DNA from: Vibrio palustris
Lineage (GTDB): Bacteria; Pseudomonadota; Gammaproteobacteria; Enterobacterales; Vibrionaceae
Length of the DNA: 64,000 nucleotides
NCBI RefSeq assembly: GCF_024346995.1
Contig: NZ_AP024887.1
Location: forward strand, 1,178,001 to 1,242,000
Reading direction: 5' to 3'
Positions 24,568 through 34,932 of this stretch are shown here, one piece after another. The position numbers and the translations under genes are program-made. The notes under the pieces are model-generated. The model had not been told where the DNA came from and made no database searches. It saw nothing but the letters and a program-made list of their open reading frames with translations. The first letter of the stretch is position 1. Each line of letters starts with the position of its first letter.

Positions 24568-24979
24568 GAGTCATCCTTAACCGAGCGCGAGAAAGCGATG
24601 TGCACGCACTTTTGGCTTAATCTAAGTTGGCGAATGTATCCAGCAACGGTGAGGCAAAAAGAGCGGCGAATTTACTTGCTAAATATATGATCTTATTAGT
24701 TATCTATCATTGCACATTCAATAATTAATTATGTTACCATAATCACACAAAAACTAGGGCTTTACGATTAAATATGTGCCCTAGAATGCGAGTGTTCATT
24801 TAAGCACTCGCTTAGTAGGATGGGCACGAACGGTGAACTGTGAAGATCATGACGCGGTATTGTTCGACGACAATCATAAGGTCGGGGCGACTTAGCGGTT
24901 GGAGCGCAGTAAAACGCTTTCTCATAGTAGGGTTTTCGTGTAGATTCTCATTTCCAAAATAATCACGGTGAGAGAAAGG
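24568..24979 (+). promoter_or_regulatory. Possibly structured 5' region of the ABC operon
   Basis: The 412-bp gap contains no gene. About 24776-24829 can fold into an elongated hairpin: outer GTGCCC with GGGCAC, and inner GCGAGTG with CACTCGC. The following G-rich stretch up to about 24920 could fold further. It does not match any riboswitch I know. It may be a structured leader or a small RNA for the operon that starts at 24980. Confidence 0.35.
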
Positions 24980-25651
24980 ATGTTACAACTGGTTGACTTA
25001 TCTAAAGGCTATAAAGAGGGCGGAGAATTTCACCCTGTGCTGCAAGGCGCAAAGTTAACCGTTCATCGTGGTGATCAGCTTGCACTGATGGGAGAAAGCG
25101 GTTCTGGTAAAAGTACCTTACTGAATCTGATCTCTGGGTTGGATGTTGTAGATAGTGGGGAAATTTGGTTTGACGATTTTCCTATGCACAATATTAGTGA
25201 GCGACAAAGGACCCTCTATCGTCGGCGTAATATTGGTCATATTTTTCAGCAGTTTAATTTATTGCCAACCTTGAATGTCGCGGATAATATTCGGTTTTGT
25301 CGTCAGTTAAAAGGTCTGCCTCAAGATCCTGGTTTATGGCGTCAAATCCTCTCATCTCTAGATCTGATGCCATTGCTTGGCCGGTATCCTGAAGAAATGT
25401 CGGGCGGGCAGCAACAGCGCGCAGCGATTGCGCGTGCGTTGTATATGGAGCCAAGTATTTTACTGGCCGATGAGCCGACAGGCAGTTTGGATGAACGTAA
25501 TGCAGAAGCGGTCATGCGTTTATTAACGAATTTAGCGCGTGAAGTATCTTGCACGTTATTATTGGTGACTCACAGTAAGAAAGTTGCGCAACATATGGAT
25601 GGTTGCATCAAATTGCAAGGAGGGCATTTGCATGTTGTGGCCCGTAGTTAA
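24980..25651 (+). CDS. ABC transporter ATP-binding protein, LolD/AttE-like
   Basis: ATPase subunit of 223 residues from the MacB/LolD-type ABC group that drives lipoprotein or periplasmic handling rather than classic import. Walker A is GESGSGKST, the signature motif MSGGQQQRAAIARAL, Walker B ILLADEP, and the H-loop VTHS. The start is the ATG giving MLQLVDLSK; a GTG four codons upstream is the alternative. The gene is overlapped at its 3' end by the permease gene. Together with the large FtsX-like permease and the CrtC/AttH-like protein, it forms an AttEFGH-like cassette. Confidence 0.85.
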   Translation: MLQLVDLSKGYKEGGEFHPVLQGAKLTVHRGDQLALMGESGSGKSTLLNLISGLDVVDSGEIWFDDFPMHNISERQRTLYRRRNIGHIFQQFNLLPTLNVADNIRFCRQLKGLPQDPGLWRQILSSLDLMPLLGRYPEEMSGGQQQRAAIARALYMEPSILLADEPTGSLDERNAEAVMRLLTNLAREVSCTLLLVTHSKKVAQHMDGCIKLQGGHLHVVARS

Positions 25652-28088
25652 AGCGCTACTTGGTCATTATCGTCGCTATCCAACCCAGTTAATTCTTGTA
25701 TGGCTAGGGTTGACGCTCGGGGTGTCTTTGCTATCCGGTGTTACGGCGATCAATCATTATGCTCTGCAATCGTATCAAAGCGGTGAGAAGTTATTCTCAA
25801 CGCCATTGTCTTACCGTATTCGTCCTAAGCGCATGGCTGAACGCGTACCACAGCAGGTGTATGTTCAGTTACGTCGTGCCGGTTTCTCTCAATGTGTGCC
25901 ATTAGATAGTTACCCGATGACCACGGCGAATGGTCAAGAGTTGACGTTAATGGGCATTGATCCGACGGCGATGTTGCCGCTGGACAGCCAACTGACGATT
26001 AAAAAAGCCAATACATTGGCGTTGATGTATCCGCCATATCCCGTGATGGTGAGTGCCGATTTAGCAAAACGACAGAAATGGCAACAAGGCCAAGATGTCG
26101 CGTTAGATAATGGCGCTGTGATTGGCCCGATTATGATTGATCACCAAGGGCAAGTAAAAGGCACCCATGCCATTGCTGACTTATCGGTTGTGCGTGCCTT
26201 AAAGCATGATTCAGGGTTGGGAGTCATTGCTTGTGGCGATATGACATCTCACCAACTGCATAACTTGCAACAACAATTACCCGATGATTTGGTTGTGGTA
26301 CGCACCGCGAAACCTGAGTTACAACGTTTGACCCATGCGTTTCATCTCAATCTGACCGCGATGGGGATGTTGTCATTTCTGGTTGGGTTATTTATTTTTT
26401 ATCAAGCCATGTCGCTCTCGATGATTCAACGTCAACCGCTGGTGGGGTTGTTACGTCAAGCTGGGGTCTCTCATATCCAGCTTGCGCAAGCAATCAGCAT
26501 TGAGTTAGTCGGTTTAATATTGGTGAGTTGGTTATGTGGTAATGTGTTTGGTTTGATGCTAGCCAATCAATTGATCCCATCAGTCTCACAAAGCTTACGT
26601 GATTTATATGCCGCCAATGTCGGGTTATCGGTACATTGGGATTGGGGGTGGAGTTTTTATACCTTAGTCATGGCAACGGTGGGGGCTTTTCTTTCTTGTG
26701 CGTGGCCATTAATCCGATTATTGAAATCTCCGCCAATACGTTTGACGGCGAAATTATCATTAATTCGTTTTGCTGGGCGAGAGTTTACGATACAAGCCAT
26801 ATTGGCTTTGTTACTCATTATTGCGGCCGTATTCGTTAATCAATTGCCGACGACTCAGACACAAAGCTTTATTTTAATTGGCTTGATCTTACTCAGTGTT
26901 GCGTTGCTAACGCCTTATATTATTTGGAAAACGTTTGATATTTTATCCTTTCGTTTACCTTGGGTAAAAGCACGGTGGTTTTTTGCAGATGCCGCGGCCA
27001 GTATGAGCTTTCGCGGCATTGCGACTATGGCGTTTATTATCGCGATGGCGGCTAATATTGGTGTTGAAACCATGGTTGGGAGTTTTCGAATCACCACGGA
27101 CAAATGGTTAGATGAACGCTTGGCCGCAGATTTATATTTATACCCGAGCAGTGATAAAGCGGCCGTTGTTAGCCACTGGCTAGAAGAGCAGCCGGAAGTC
27201 AGTGCGGTGTGGTGGCGCTGGGAAAAAGATGTGTCGTCAAATAAAGGGACGTTGCAAATCGTTAGTACCGGCAATTCGCCGCGTGAACGCGATGCGTTGA
27301 CAGTAAAATTAGCGGTCCCTCATTATTGGTATTTTTTACACGCATCTCGCTCGGTGATGATTAGCGAAACGTTAGCATTAAAACATCATTTACGACCGGG
27401 ACAATTTATCGATTTACCGCCTCCCATGGGCAAGCATTGGCTTATTTCTGGCGTGTATTATGATTATGGTAACCCTTACGGACAAATTATGGTGTCTCAA
27501 TACCATTGGTTATCCGCATTTGCTGAGCAGGGGCGTGTTGCTTTAGCGGTATTAACCCATGACCGACAACATGATGCGGCAGGGTTAAAATCACGGTTAA
27601 ACGAGCGTTTCTTATTTGATGTTGAGCGTGTACACAGTAATGCCTATTTACATAATCAGGCGATGAAAATGTTTGATAGGACATTTTTAATTACTGATAC
27701 ATTAGGCAATATCACCATGCTTATCGCGGTATTTGGTATCTTCTTTGCGACCGTTGCCGGAGAGTTTTCTCGCAAGCGACATGTGGCATTACTCAGAGTG
27801 CTGGGCGTCTCTGCGAAAGAATTAGTCTGTATGGGCGCATTACAACTCTTGGTATTTTGGGCGATTGCCGTCGCGATTGCGATCCCATTAGGCATTTGGT
27901 CATCGCAATTAATGATGAATGTATTTATTAAAGATTCGTTTGGTTGGACGATGGATGTGCAAATGATTCCAGAAAAATACCTACAAACCTCGCTGCTTTC
28001 TATGCTCGCACTCTTAATTGCAGGTGCGTTACCAGTACTGCGTTTAGTTAGACGCTCACCAATGACGTCATTTAGGGATGCGGTATAA
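25632..28088 (+). CDS. FtsX-like ABC permease, fused AttF/AttG type
   Basis: A large permease of 818 residues with two FtsX-type halves in one chain. About eight to ten membrane helices occur in two clusters around periplasmic domains. The start is the ATG after AAGGAGG, inside the 3' end of the ATPase gene (20-bp overlap). The first half has a helix near 20-42 and a cluster at about 245-400; the second half has helices near 475-495 and a terminal set with FGIFFATVAGEFSRKRHVALLRVLG. No catalytic motif is present. It partners with the ATPase upstream and the lipocalin-like protein downstream. Confidence 0.82.
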   Translation: MLWPVVKALLGHYRRYPTQLILVWLGLTLGVSLLSGVTAINHYALQSYQSGEKLFSTPLSYRIRPKRMAERVPQQVYVQLRRAGFSQCVPLDSYPMTTANGQELTLMGIDPTAMLPLDSQLTIKKANTLALMYPPYPVMVSADLAKRQKWQQGQDVALDNGAVIGPIMIDHQGQVKGTHAIADLSVVRALKHDSGLGVIACGDMTSHQLHNLQQQLPDDLVVVRTAKPELQRLTHAFHLNLTAMGMLSFLVGLFIFYQAMSLSMIQRQPLVGLLRQAGVSHIQLAQAISIELVGLILVSWLCGNVFGLMLANQLIPSVSQSLRDLYAANVGLSVHWDWGWSFYTLVMATVGAFLSCAWPLIRLLKSPPIRLTAKLSLIRFAGREFTIQAILALLLIIAAVFVNQLPTTQTQSFILIGLILLSVALLTPYIIWKTFDILSFRLPWVKARWFFADAAASMSFRGIATMAFIIAMAANIGVETMVGSFRITTDKWLDERLAADLYLYPSSDKAAVVSHWLEEQPEVSAVWWRWEKDVSSNKGTLQIVSTGNSPRERDALTVKLAVPHYWYFLHASRSVMISETLALKHHLRPGQFIDLPPPMGKHWLISGVYYDYGNPYGQIMVSQYHWLSAFAEQGRVALAVLTHDRQHDAAGLKSRLNERFLFDVERVHSNAYLHNQAMKMFDRTFLITDTLGNITMLIAVFGIFFATVAGEFSRKRHVALLRVLGVSAKELVCMGALQLLVFWAIAVAIAIPLGIWSSQLMMNVFIKDSFGWTMDVQMIPEKYLQTSLLSMLALLIAGALPVLRLVRRSPMTSFRDAV

Positions 28089-29218
28089 TGGTAAGCCGAA
28101 GAGTCAGTATTATTGCTATCGTTATCTTATTGGTGTTAATGAGTGGCATTGCCTATCACTTGTTTATGAGCCATAACGAAACGCACCCATTATCACCGTC
28201 ACATAACCAACACCGTGGGTATAGCTTCACAACGAGTAGTGATCAAGATTATCCGCCGATTTCTAAACGACAAGATGTGACACTACCGGATGGTTTGCGT
28301 TTCCATAATAATTATCAACACGAGTGGTGGACTCTGGCAGCAAATGTGACCACAGAGGCGGGGCACCGCTATGGTATTCATTGGCAATACATTCGCTTAG
28401 CTCACGATACCGGTGAGCACCCCCAATTATATTTAGCTCAAGTTACCGTGTCTGATCGTTATCATCACTGGTATGCCCAGCGGATTGCTCGCAGTGGTTC
28501 TGGGCAAGCAGGCTTACAAGTGTCGCCATTCGATTTATGGATAGATGCTTGGCATTTTAGCGGTGATAATGCATCGCCTTTACCTGGGCAGTTAGAGGTA
28601 ATGACGAATCAATGGGGTATGCAATTATCGCTTACCTCGATGTCTGATGTGGTACTTCCTGGGCATCAGGGGTTAGAAACGTGGGGTAAAGAAACGCCCA
28701 AGCAACCATTAGGGGAGTCTTCGTTAGTCGGATGGCAGATCCCCAAAGTGGCGATAGAAGGCCGTATCATATTGCCTAATCAAGCAGAAGCTATCCCAGT
28801 CTCTGGACAAGCTTGGTTGGGGAAACGCTGGGGTAATCATTTACTTGGACAGCCACAGACAGGTAGAGATTGGATCGTTATCCACCTGGTATCAGGCACA
28901 ACATTATCTATTACGCGTTTTCGTGAGTTTGACCAAGCCCCTCAGGTGAAAGGTGTCTTAACGTTTAATAGTGGTGAGAGTGTCAATTTAACTGCGCAAG
29001 ATATTCAAATGACCCCAACCTTAATGGGAGTCAGTGGTCAATCGCACCATATTCCTTATCAGTGGCACGTGGTGTTACCTAACTATGATATGGACTTTAC
29101 GGTGACAGCCGTTAACCGAAACGATTGGTCACCTTTACTACTGCCCAATTGGGCGGGGCCCATCAATGTGAGTGGCTCGCACGCTGCAACTGGATTTATG
29201 CAGTTAACAGGTTATTAA
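28088..29218 (+). CDS. CrtC/AttH-like lipocalin-fold protein
   Basis: A 376-residue protein anchored by an N-terminal helix (about 6-26), with the rest expected in the periplasm. The body resembles the hydroxyneurosporene synthase (CrtC)/AttH family, a double lipocalin-like beta barrel; HEWWTLAANV and IHWQYIRLAHD (about 75-103) and QAWLGKRWGNHLLG (about 243-256) are family-like. It overlaps the permease stop by one base. No carotenoid genes are present, so a role in lipid or small hydrophobic molecule handling with the ABC transporter is more likely. That role is inference. Confidence 0.75.
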   Translation: MVSRRVSIIAIVILLVLMSGIAYHLFMSHNETHPLSPSHNQHRGYSFTTSSDQDYPPISKRQDVTLPDGLRFHNNYQHEWWTLAANVTTEAGHRYGIHWQYIRLAHDTGEHPQLYLAQVTVSDRYHHWYAQRIARSGSGQAGLQVSPFDLWIDAWHFSGDNASPLPGQLEVMTNQWGMQLSLTSMSDVVLPGHQGLETWGKETPKQPLGESSLVGWQIPKVAIEGRIILPNQAEAIPVSGQAWLGKRWGNHLLGQPQTGRDWIVIHLVSGTTLSITRFREFDQAPQVKGVLTFNSGESVNLTAQDIQMTPTLMGVSGQSHHIPYQWHVVLPNYDMDFTVTAVNRNDWSPLLLPNWAGPINVSGSHAATGFMQLTGY

Positions 29219-29419
29219 TACGACACTTTCTTTGCTAAGACTCATCGAATATTACATGTTTTGAACTATACTCTAAGTATCAGTATTTACGTGGCTATCC
29301 TTCTGATATTTCGGTTTTTCCGATGGGTTTGTTCATTACAAGCGATTATTCAGAAACATGGGTTAGCGCTACACTGTGTGATAAGTTGTTATCTTGAATA
29401 CAATTATAAGGATAATTGA

Positions 29420-30598
29420 ATGACTGCGCTGTTAACCAAGTTTTTTAAAACGGAATCATCTGGCGGTGTTTTACTCGTTATTGCTGCTATCGTCGCTATG
29501 ATAGTCGCAAATTCTCCGTTGTACGATGTCTATGATGGAGCATTGCATCACTATATCTTAGGGCTTTCTGTTGCTCACTGGATTAATGATGGTTTAATGG
29601 CGATATTTTTCTTATTGATTGGACTGGAAGTAAAGCGAGAGCTTTTAGACGGTGCGCTTAAATCGAAAGAAACCGCACTTTTTCCTGCCATTGCCGCTGT
29701 CGGCGGTATGTTAGCACCTGCATTAATTTATGTGGCGTTTAACTATCAAGACTCTCAAGCAATACAAGGCTGGGCAATCCCTGCAGCGACGGATATTGCG
29801 TTTGCATTAGGTATTATGGCGTTATTGGGGCCGCGAGTGCCAGTGAGCTTAAAAGTATTCCTATTAGCATTGGCGATTATTGATGATTTGGGTGTCATCA
29901 TAATTATCGCGTTGTTTTACAGTAGTGATTTATCAACAATTGCGTTGGGCGTAGGATTTCTCGCGACAACCGCATTGTTTATCATGAATGCGAAACGTGT
30001 CACTAGTATCACCGCTTATTTAATTATTGGTGCGATTTTATGGATTGCAGTGCTTAAATCTGGTGTCCATGCCACGCTAGCGGGGGTAGTGATTGGTTTT
30101 GCTATTCCATTAAAAGGAAAAACCGAAGAGTCACACAGCCCGTTAGGACGTCTAGAACATGCGTTACACCCTTATGTGTCATTTGCCATCTTACCGTTAT
30201 TTGCTTTCGCTAATGCGGGGATTTCACTAAAAGGGGTGTCGATTGATGGCTTGCTGTCAACGTTACCATTCGGTGTGGCATTAGCTCTGTTCATTGGTAA
30301 ACCATTAGGTATTTTCACCTTTAGTTGGATTTCTGTGAAATCCGGTATTGCTCAATTACCGAAAGGTGTGAATATGACACAAATCTTTGCCGTATCGGTA
30401 CTCTGTGGTATTGGTTTTACAATGTCGATCTTCATCGCGTCTTTGGCATTCGGTAGTGAACTCTCTCATTACGATACTTATGCGAGATTAGGTATTTTGA
30501 TGGGCTCGACGATAGCGGCGATCGTCGGTTTTATTTTGTTAAGTTTGTCGCTGCCAAAGAAAGGCAATGTTCCTAACCCGATGACAGAAGAGAGTTAA
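29420..30598 (+). CDS. nhaA: Na+/H+ antiporter NhaA
   Basis: Inner-membrane antiporter of 392 residues, typical NhaA length, exchanging Na+ or Li+ for H+ and important at alkaline pH and in salt. The ion-binding aspartate pair is seen in [19 protein letters not shown] (about 150-168), and the helix IV/XI assembly motifs include [17 protein letters not shown] and [15 protein letters not shown]. Eleven to twelve hydrophobic helices are evident. An AAGGA-type site precedes the ATG. It is a single gene with its own terminator. The 200-bp upstream region was not resolved into a known operator. Confidence 0.96.
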   Translation: MTALLTKFFKTESSGGVLLVIAAIVAMIVANSPLYDVYDGALHHYILGLSVAHWINDGLMAIFFLLIGLEVKRELLDGALKSKETALFPAIAAVGGMLAPALIYVAFNYQDSQAIQGWAIPAATDIAFALGIMALLGPRVPVSLKVFLLALAIIDDLGVIIIIALFYSSDLSTIALGVGFLATTALFIMNAKRVTSITAYLIIGAILWIAVLKSGVHATLAGVVIGFAIPLKGKTEESHSPLGRLEHALHPYVSFAILPLFAFANAGISLKGVSIDGLLSTLPFGVALALFIGKPLGIFTFSWISVKSGIAQLPKGVNMTQIFAVSVLCGIGFTMSIFIASLAFGSELSHYDTYARLGILMGSTIAAIVGFILLSLSLPKKGNVPNPMTEES

Positions 30599-30630
30599 CG
30601 GTATAAGGTATTCTACCTACGTTGATGATG

Positions 30631-30660
30631 AAAAAGCAGCGCCTCGAGCGCTGCTTTTTT
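30631..30660 (+). terminator. Rho-independent terminator after nhaA
   Basis: A 12-bp stem AAAAAGCAGCGC / GCGCTGCTTTTT with a 5-nt loop and continuing T-run. Confidence 0.9.
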
Positions 30661-31008
30661 TATGCTTATTTATCCGGCATGAATAAGGTTCTAAACGGTT
30701 TTTATACTGAGCGATTATATTGACCAACAGCATGATTGTCAGTTCTCAGCTATCTGAACCGAGTCCATGTGTCGCTCGTAAGATGTGGAGTTTAGTGGGC
30801 GCGGTTACATAAACGAGTCACAAGGCTGTCTCACTTTGTTAAGAAAAAGCGAGCTTCAATCGCGTAATGACGATACTGAGTTAGGAATTCAATAACCGTA
30901 ATGGATACCACTAAACGTTGAGTCGCGGTAGTGACATAAGGTATTAATCGCGTTGAGGCGTGGTCGTGGGTATGACTTTATTACCGCTAAGGCTTTATAT
31001 AGTTTAAT
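30661..31008. other. Intergenic stretch, nothing recognised
   Basis: About 350 bp between the nhaA terminator and that of the minus-strand chemoreceptor. No coding frame, RNA gene or repeat could be supported. Base composition is ordinary, and it may be decayed sequence. Confidence 0.3.
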
Positions 31009-31039
31009 AAAAAAGCAATGCTCTTAATGCATTGCTTTT
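31009..31039 (-). terminator. Terminator of the minus-strand chemoreceptor
   Basis: AAAAGCAATGC pairs with GCATTGCTTTT around a 7-nt loop; on the minus strand it is followed by TTTTTTATT. It lies about 55 bp past the stop. Confidence 0.85.
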
Positions 31040-31093
31040 GATGAGGCTTACTTTCATTTCACCGCTTGGTATGAAGGGGGGTTAAGCCAGGTG

Positions 31094-32704
31094 TCATAAG
31101 ATGAAGTGTTTCAATTCATCATCTAATTGTCGTGATAGTCCGGCTAATTGCTCACTTTCCTTAGCAAGATAATTCGCTGCGGTCGACATTTCAGATGAGG
31201 AGTCATTAATACTACTCACGTTTTTATTCATATCTTCTGCGACCACACTTTGTTCTTCCGCGGCGGTGGCAATTTGCGCCGCATTATCGTTCACTTTTTG
31301 AATGTGCGTGACGATTAAACCTAAATCTTTACCTGCATTTTCTGCTCGTTCGACACTGGAGTATGCAAGTTTTTGACTCGCTTCCATCGAACTCACTGAC
31401 GCAACTGCTAACTGTTGTAAGCGAGTAATGGTTGTTTGAATTTCATCGGTGGAGTGGTGAGTGCGACTGGCTAAGTTGCGTACTTCATCGGCCACGACAG
31501 CAAAACCACGGCCTTGCTCGCCAGCACGAGCGGCTTCAATAGCGGCATTTAATGCTAACAAATTGGTTTGCTCTGAAATGCCACTGATCACAGCAGTGAC
31601 TTCACTGATTTCCATGACGCCTTCTTTTAGCTCATTCACTTTGGTATTGGCCAGCTCGAGTTCATTGGTTAATGCTCGAATACTATCCACACTCGAATTC
31701 ACATCTTTATTACCCGTATTGGCTTCTTGGGTCGCACTTTGCGTATCTTCTGCCGTGTCTTCGGCGTGGCGGGCAACTTCAGATACTGTAGCACTCATTT
31801 CATTCATAGCGGTGGCTAGGTTACTCAATTGATGTTGTTGGCTATTCACCGCTTGACTGGTTTCTTCGGCACTAGACGCAATCCGTATTGACGCAGCAGA
31901 GACCGATGAGGCAGATTCCACAGATTTTACCAACGCCATATGCAAATCGCTGATACTGTCATTAATTCCGCGGCCAAGCATACCGATTTCATCACGGCCG
32001 TCATAATCAACTCGCGCGGTCATATTGCCTTTTGAAATGGTTTTCATCGTATCCATAATAATATGCAACGGATTGACAATTGAGCGGCGAATCACGATCC
32101 CTAGTGTGATCATTGCGAGCATAGCGATAAACGCCACGACGACCATATATAAAATTTGTGTATAAACGACAGCATTTATATCGTCAATGAGTATTCCTGT
32201 CGATACAACCCAACCCCAAGGTGCAAATCCTTGGACATAAGCCACTTTTTCTGAAAAGGTGCCATCGGGGGCGGGCCATTGATATTCAATCGTGCCACTT
32301 TTCCCACCATCTCCCATTGAAACGACTTTTTGCCAAAACGCTATAGAGCCTGTATTCGAACCAGATTCTCCCATTTTTTGGCCGATTAATGCTGAGTCTG
32401 GATGGACCAATACTTCTCTACTGCTATTGAGCACATAGATATAGTCACCATCAGAGTATCGAAACCTATCGATGAGGTGTTTGGCCATTTCCTTCGCTTG
32501 TTTTTCTGGATATGTGTCACTGAGATACTGCATTTGTGAAACCGTACCTTCGATAATGGATTTTAACTGATCTTTTCGTTCGGCTTTTAAGTCACGTTCT
32601 AATACTGTTGCAGACATGAAGAGAAGTATAATAAATCCCAGTAAACTGGCTCCGATTAATATGGTGAACTTTCGTCCAACCTTCACATGTTTAAGCTGAA
32701 ACAT
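31094..32704 (-). CDS. Methyl-accepting chemotaxis protein with single Cache domain
   Basis: Transmembrane chemoreceptor of 536 residues. Helices at about 12-33 and 185-207 flank a periplasmic domain with [18 protein letters not shown] and [15 protein letters not shown], typical of the single-Cache (sCache_2) class that often senses small carboxylates. A HAMP domain follows (about 210-262). The signalling tip contains the invariant [20 protein letters not shown] (about 378-397). No pentapeptide tether for CheR is visible at the C-terminus. It is a single gene with its own terminator. The ligand cannot be read from sequence. Confidence 0.93.
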   Translation of the reverse strand: MFQLKHVKVGRKFTILIGASLLGFIILLFMSATVLERDLKAERKDQLKSIIEGTVSQMQYLSDTYPEKQAKEMAKHLIDRFRYSDGDYIYVLNSSREVLVHPDSALIGQKMGESGSNTGSIAFWQKVVSMGDGGKSGTIEYQWPAPDGTFSEKVAYVQGFAPWGWVVSTGILIDDINAVVYTQILYMVVVAFIAMLAMITLGIVIRRSIVNPLHIIMDTMKTISKGNMTARVDYDGRDEIGMLGRGINDSISDLHMALVKSVESASSVSAASIRIASSAEETSQAVNSQQHQLSNLATAMNEMSATVSEVARHAEDTAEDTQSATQEANTGNKDVNSSVDSIRALTNELELANTKVNELKEGVMEISEVTAVISGISEQTNLLALNAAIEAARAGEQGRGFAVVADEVRNLASRTHHSTDEIQTTITRLQQLAVASVSSMEASQKLAYSSVERAENAGKDLGLIVTHIQKVNDNAAQIATAAEEQSVVAEDMNKNVSSINDSSSEMSTAANYLAKESEQLAGLSRQLDDELKHFIL

Positions 32705-33169
32705 ATTGGTTTACCACCTAGCTAATTAGTCTATAGAAACAATTTATGGGTTGGGCAATCCAAAGAATGATTGGAAATCTTCCTTTTCCCTCACTAAGAG
32801 TGGTCTATTCGTGTTTTTTTTCGAATTTAAACAGAGTAGAACGTTAACTAGATCAATTTTTTTAAAAAAATATAAGTATGACCACGTTATTGAAAAAAAT
32901 AGAAAAACGACTATGGGTAGGTGAATTATTCCTTAAAACATGCGTACAATGGCTACATGACTGTCTGTCAAATAGTTCACTATATGAGGACGTCTTCTCG
33001 GTGGAGAGCAGGGCCGAATAAGAAAAAGACAATTCTTATTATCAAAATTGAGGTGACATGACATACTCACTTGTTAATGAGATAAGTAATGTCGATATAC
33101 ATAAGATAAGGTCGGTAATGTGTTATCAATCATTGGCGCAACGACCGGTCAATCAGAGGTGAGAAATCG
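32705..33169. other. Divergent intergenic region, AT-rich
   Basis: 465 bp between the divergent chemoreceptor and CinA-like genes. It is strongly AT-rich near 32810-32910, plausible for promoters in both directions. No RNA gene or conserved operator was recognised. Confidence 0.3.
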
Positions 33170-34411
33170 ATGCTGAAAGTAGCAATGTTAAGCACGGGCG
33201 AAGAAGTGTTACATGGCGATATTGTGGATACCAACGCCGCTTGGTTAGGACGTGAATGTTTTCATCATGGTTTTGCTTTGTGTAAACGTTCAACCGTAGG
33301 TGATGCCAAACAAGATTTGGTTGAAGAGCTCACCATGCTGGCTTTTAATTGTGACGTCGTTATTGTGAATGGTGGTTTGGGTCCAACGACAGATGACTTG
33401 AGTGCGGAAGCGGCATCAGAAGCCGCAGACAGCCCCTTGGTCTTGTTTGACTCTTGGGTTGAAACAATGCGTGCTTATTTTAGCTCACGTAATAAGACAA
33501 TGCCGGAGAGCAATATTAAGCAGGCTAGGCTGCCCGATGGGGCACAAATTATCGTTAACCCAATAGGAACGGCATGTGGATTTAAAATGAAAATCCATGA
33601 TTGTTGGTTCTATTTTACGCCGGGTGTACCCAGTGAGTTTAAGCGAATGGTTACAGAGCAAGTACTCCCTGATCTGAAAACCATGTACCCGGATCAAGTC
33701 GGTGAAGAGTGCAGTTATTTTTATACCTTTGGTTCGTCTGAATCCGGTATCGCGGATCGTCTAGATAAGCTGCAGTTACCACAAGGGTATTCGCTTGGCT
33801 ATCGTTCGTACTTGCCATTTATCGAAGTGAAACTCTTTGGGCCCAAGGCGGATAATGAACGCCGCTTAAAAGTGGCTAAACTGATTTTTCAGCATATAGA
33901 ACAGCATATAGTGAGTATTGATCAGCCTATGTTGGAACATCTTGGTCAATTGGTTGCAAGTAAAGGGCTGCATCTCTCTATTGCGGAGCAATCGACTAAA
34001 GGCTGGTTGTCTCATTGGTTGATGAGTAATACTGACATAGAAGCACGCAGTGGGCATAGCTGGATATTGAGTCACGATGTTGAATCGAATTTAGGTGAAA
34101 GTGATGGCCTGGCGCCTGTGTTTGCGTTAGCCGGAGCGACGAAAGATAAGTGTGGTACTGAGCTTGCGTTGGTGACTGGCCCCTTGTCTGCTGACGGGCA
34201 GTTCTCTTTGGCACTGTCTGCCCCTGAAGGAGAATGGGGACAAATTTTCCGCTTTACTCGTGAGTATTCTGCTGACGAACAAAAGATCGTGATAGGAACA
34301 CTGCTAGCGGATATGCTAAGACGTTATTTATCAGGGAAACCTGTCTTAACTCAATGCGGCGGAGCGAAGGAAATTAAAGCGTTATTCATTCCGGCAAGTG
34401 CGTTAAATTAA
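33170..34411 (+). CDS. CinA-like protein, MoaB/Mog domain with degenerate PncC part
   Basis: A 413-residue protein of the CinA/YfaY family. The N-terminal molybdopterin-binding-like domain (about 1-170) has STGEEVLHGDIVDTNA, NGGLGPTTDD and YFTPGVPSEF, as in CinA proteins with ADP-ribose or NMN-related activity. The C-terminal part corresponds to the nicotinamide nucleotide amidase (PncC) domain, but the catalytic AESCTGG motif reads AEQSTKG, so deamidase activity is doubtful. The start ATG follows a GAGGTGAG-type site. It stands alone. The exact biochemical role is uncertain. Confidence 0.82.
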   Translation: MLKVAMLSTGEEVLHGDIVDTNAAWLGRECFHHGFALCKRSTVGDAKQDLVEELTMLAFNCDVVIVNGGLGPTTDDLSAEAASEAADSPLVLFDSWVETMRAYFSSRNKTMPESNIKQARLPDGAQIIVNPIGTACGFKMKIHDCWFYFTPGVPSEFKRMVTEQVLPDLKTMYPDQVGEECSYFYTFGSSESGIADRLDKLQLPQGYSLGYRSYLPFIEVKLFGPKADNERRLKVAKLIFQHIEQHIVSIDQPMLEHLGQLVASKGLHLSIAEQSTKGWLSHWLMSNTDIEARSGHSWILSHDVESNLGESDGLAPVFALAGATKDKCGTELALVTGPLSADGQFSLALSAPEGEWGQIFRFTREYSADEQKIVIGTLLADMLRRYLSGKPVLTQCGGAKEIKALFIPASALN

Positions 34412-34639
34412 ATTTCCTCTTTTTCGGTGACATGGTCACATAATTGGCACGTAATAGATTGAAATTTAAGCTTATACTCGCTTTGAGTAAAATGCGATTC
34501 AATATGCTCAATCAGTCTAATTACTAAGCGTATGATTTTGATGTGATGCTTCAAAAAGCACAAAAATTGCGCTTTTTCCTGTTTCGATTGTCGTTACACT
34601 GAATGCTCTAAATAAATAATAAAGCGGCATGAGGCAGGT

Positions 34640-34894
34640 ATGTTTAATCAATCAAAAATATTAGTTTGGTATGCAGTATCGAATCAAAAAGTACTGTTAG
34701 GTGAAGTGCTTAGCCATAGTGGTTATGATATGGCATCTCTTTGGCGAGGCATTCCCTTTTACCAAGATGAGAAGGGAGATCTTGGCTATCGGTTATCACT
34801 ATTTGACGCTGATGGGCGAGAGATTGGTGCGAAAGCCGTTTCTAGCGTTTTTGTCGAAGATTTTCTATTAGATGTAAAAAAAGCCAGAGTGTAA
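34640..34894 (+). CDS. Small hypothetical protein
   Basis: An 84-residue soluble protein, family not recognised. The frame is flanked by its own upstream spacer (about 225 bp) and a terminator whose loop contains its stop codon, which supports it being expressed. The sequence is mixed beta-like (ILVWYAVSNQKVLLGEVL) with a conserved-looking WRGIPFYQD segment. It is convergent with the yfaE-nrdBA operon. No functional claim can be made. Confidence 0.6.
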   Translation: MFNQSKILVWYAVSNQKVLLGEVLSHSGYDMASLWRGIPFYQDEKGDLGYRLSLFDADGREIGAKAVSSVFVEDFLLDVKKARV

Positions 34895-34907
34895 ACTCTG
34901 GCTTTTT
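34876..34907. terminator. Shared bidirectional terminator
   Basis: GCCAGAGT pairs with ACTCTGGC around a GTAA loop, flanked by A7 on the left and T5 on the right. It can end both the small gene on the plus strand and the nrdAB-yfaE operon on the minus strand. The TAA stop of the small gene lies in the loop. Confidence 0.88.
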
Positions 34908-34932
34908 CTTGGCGACTTATCAAGTGCCGTGA

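Noticed and set aside
34430..34455. GTGACATGGTCAC as a CRP site upstream of the 84-aa gene
   Set aside because: The half-sites are separated by 5 bp instead of 6, so it does not fit the consensus.
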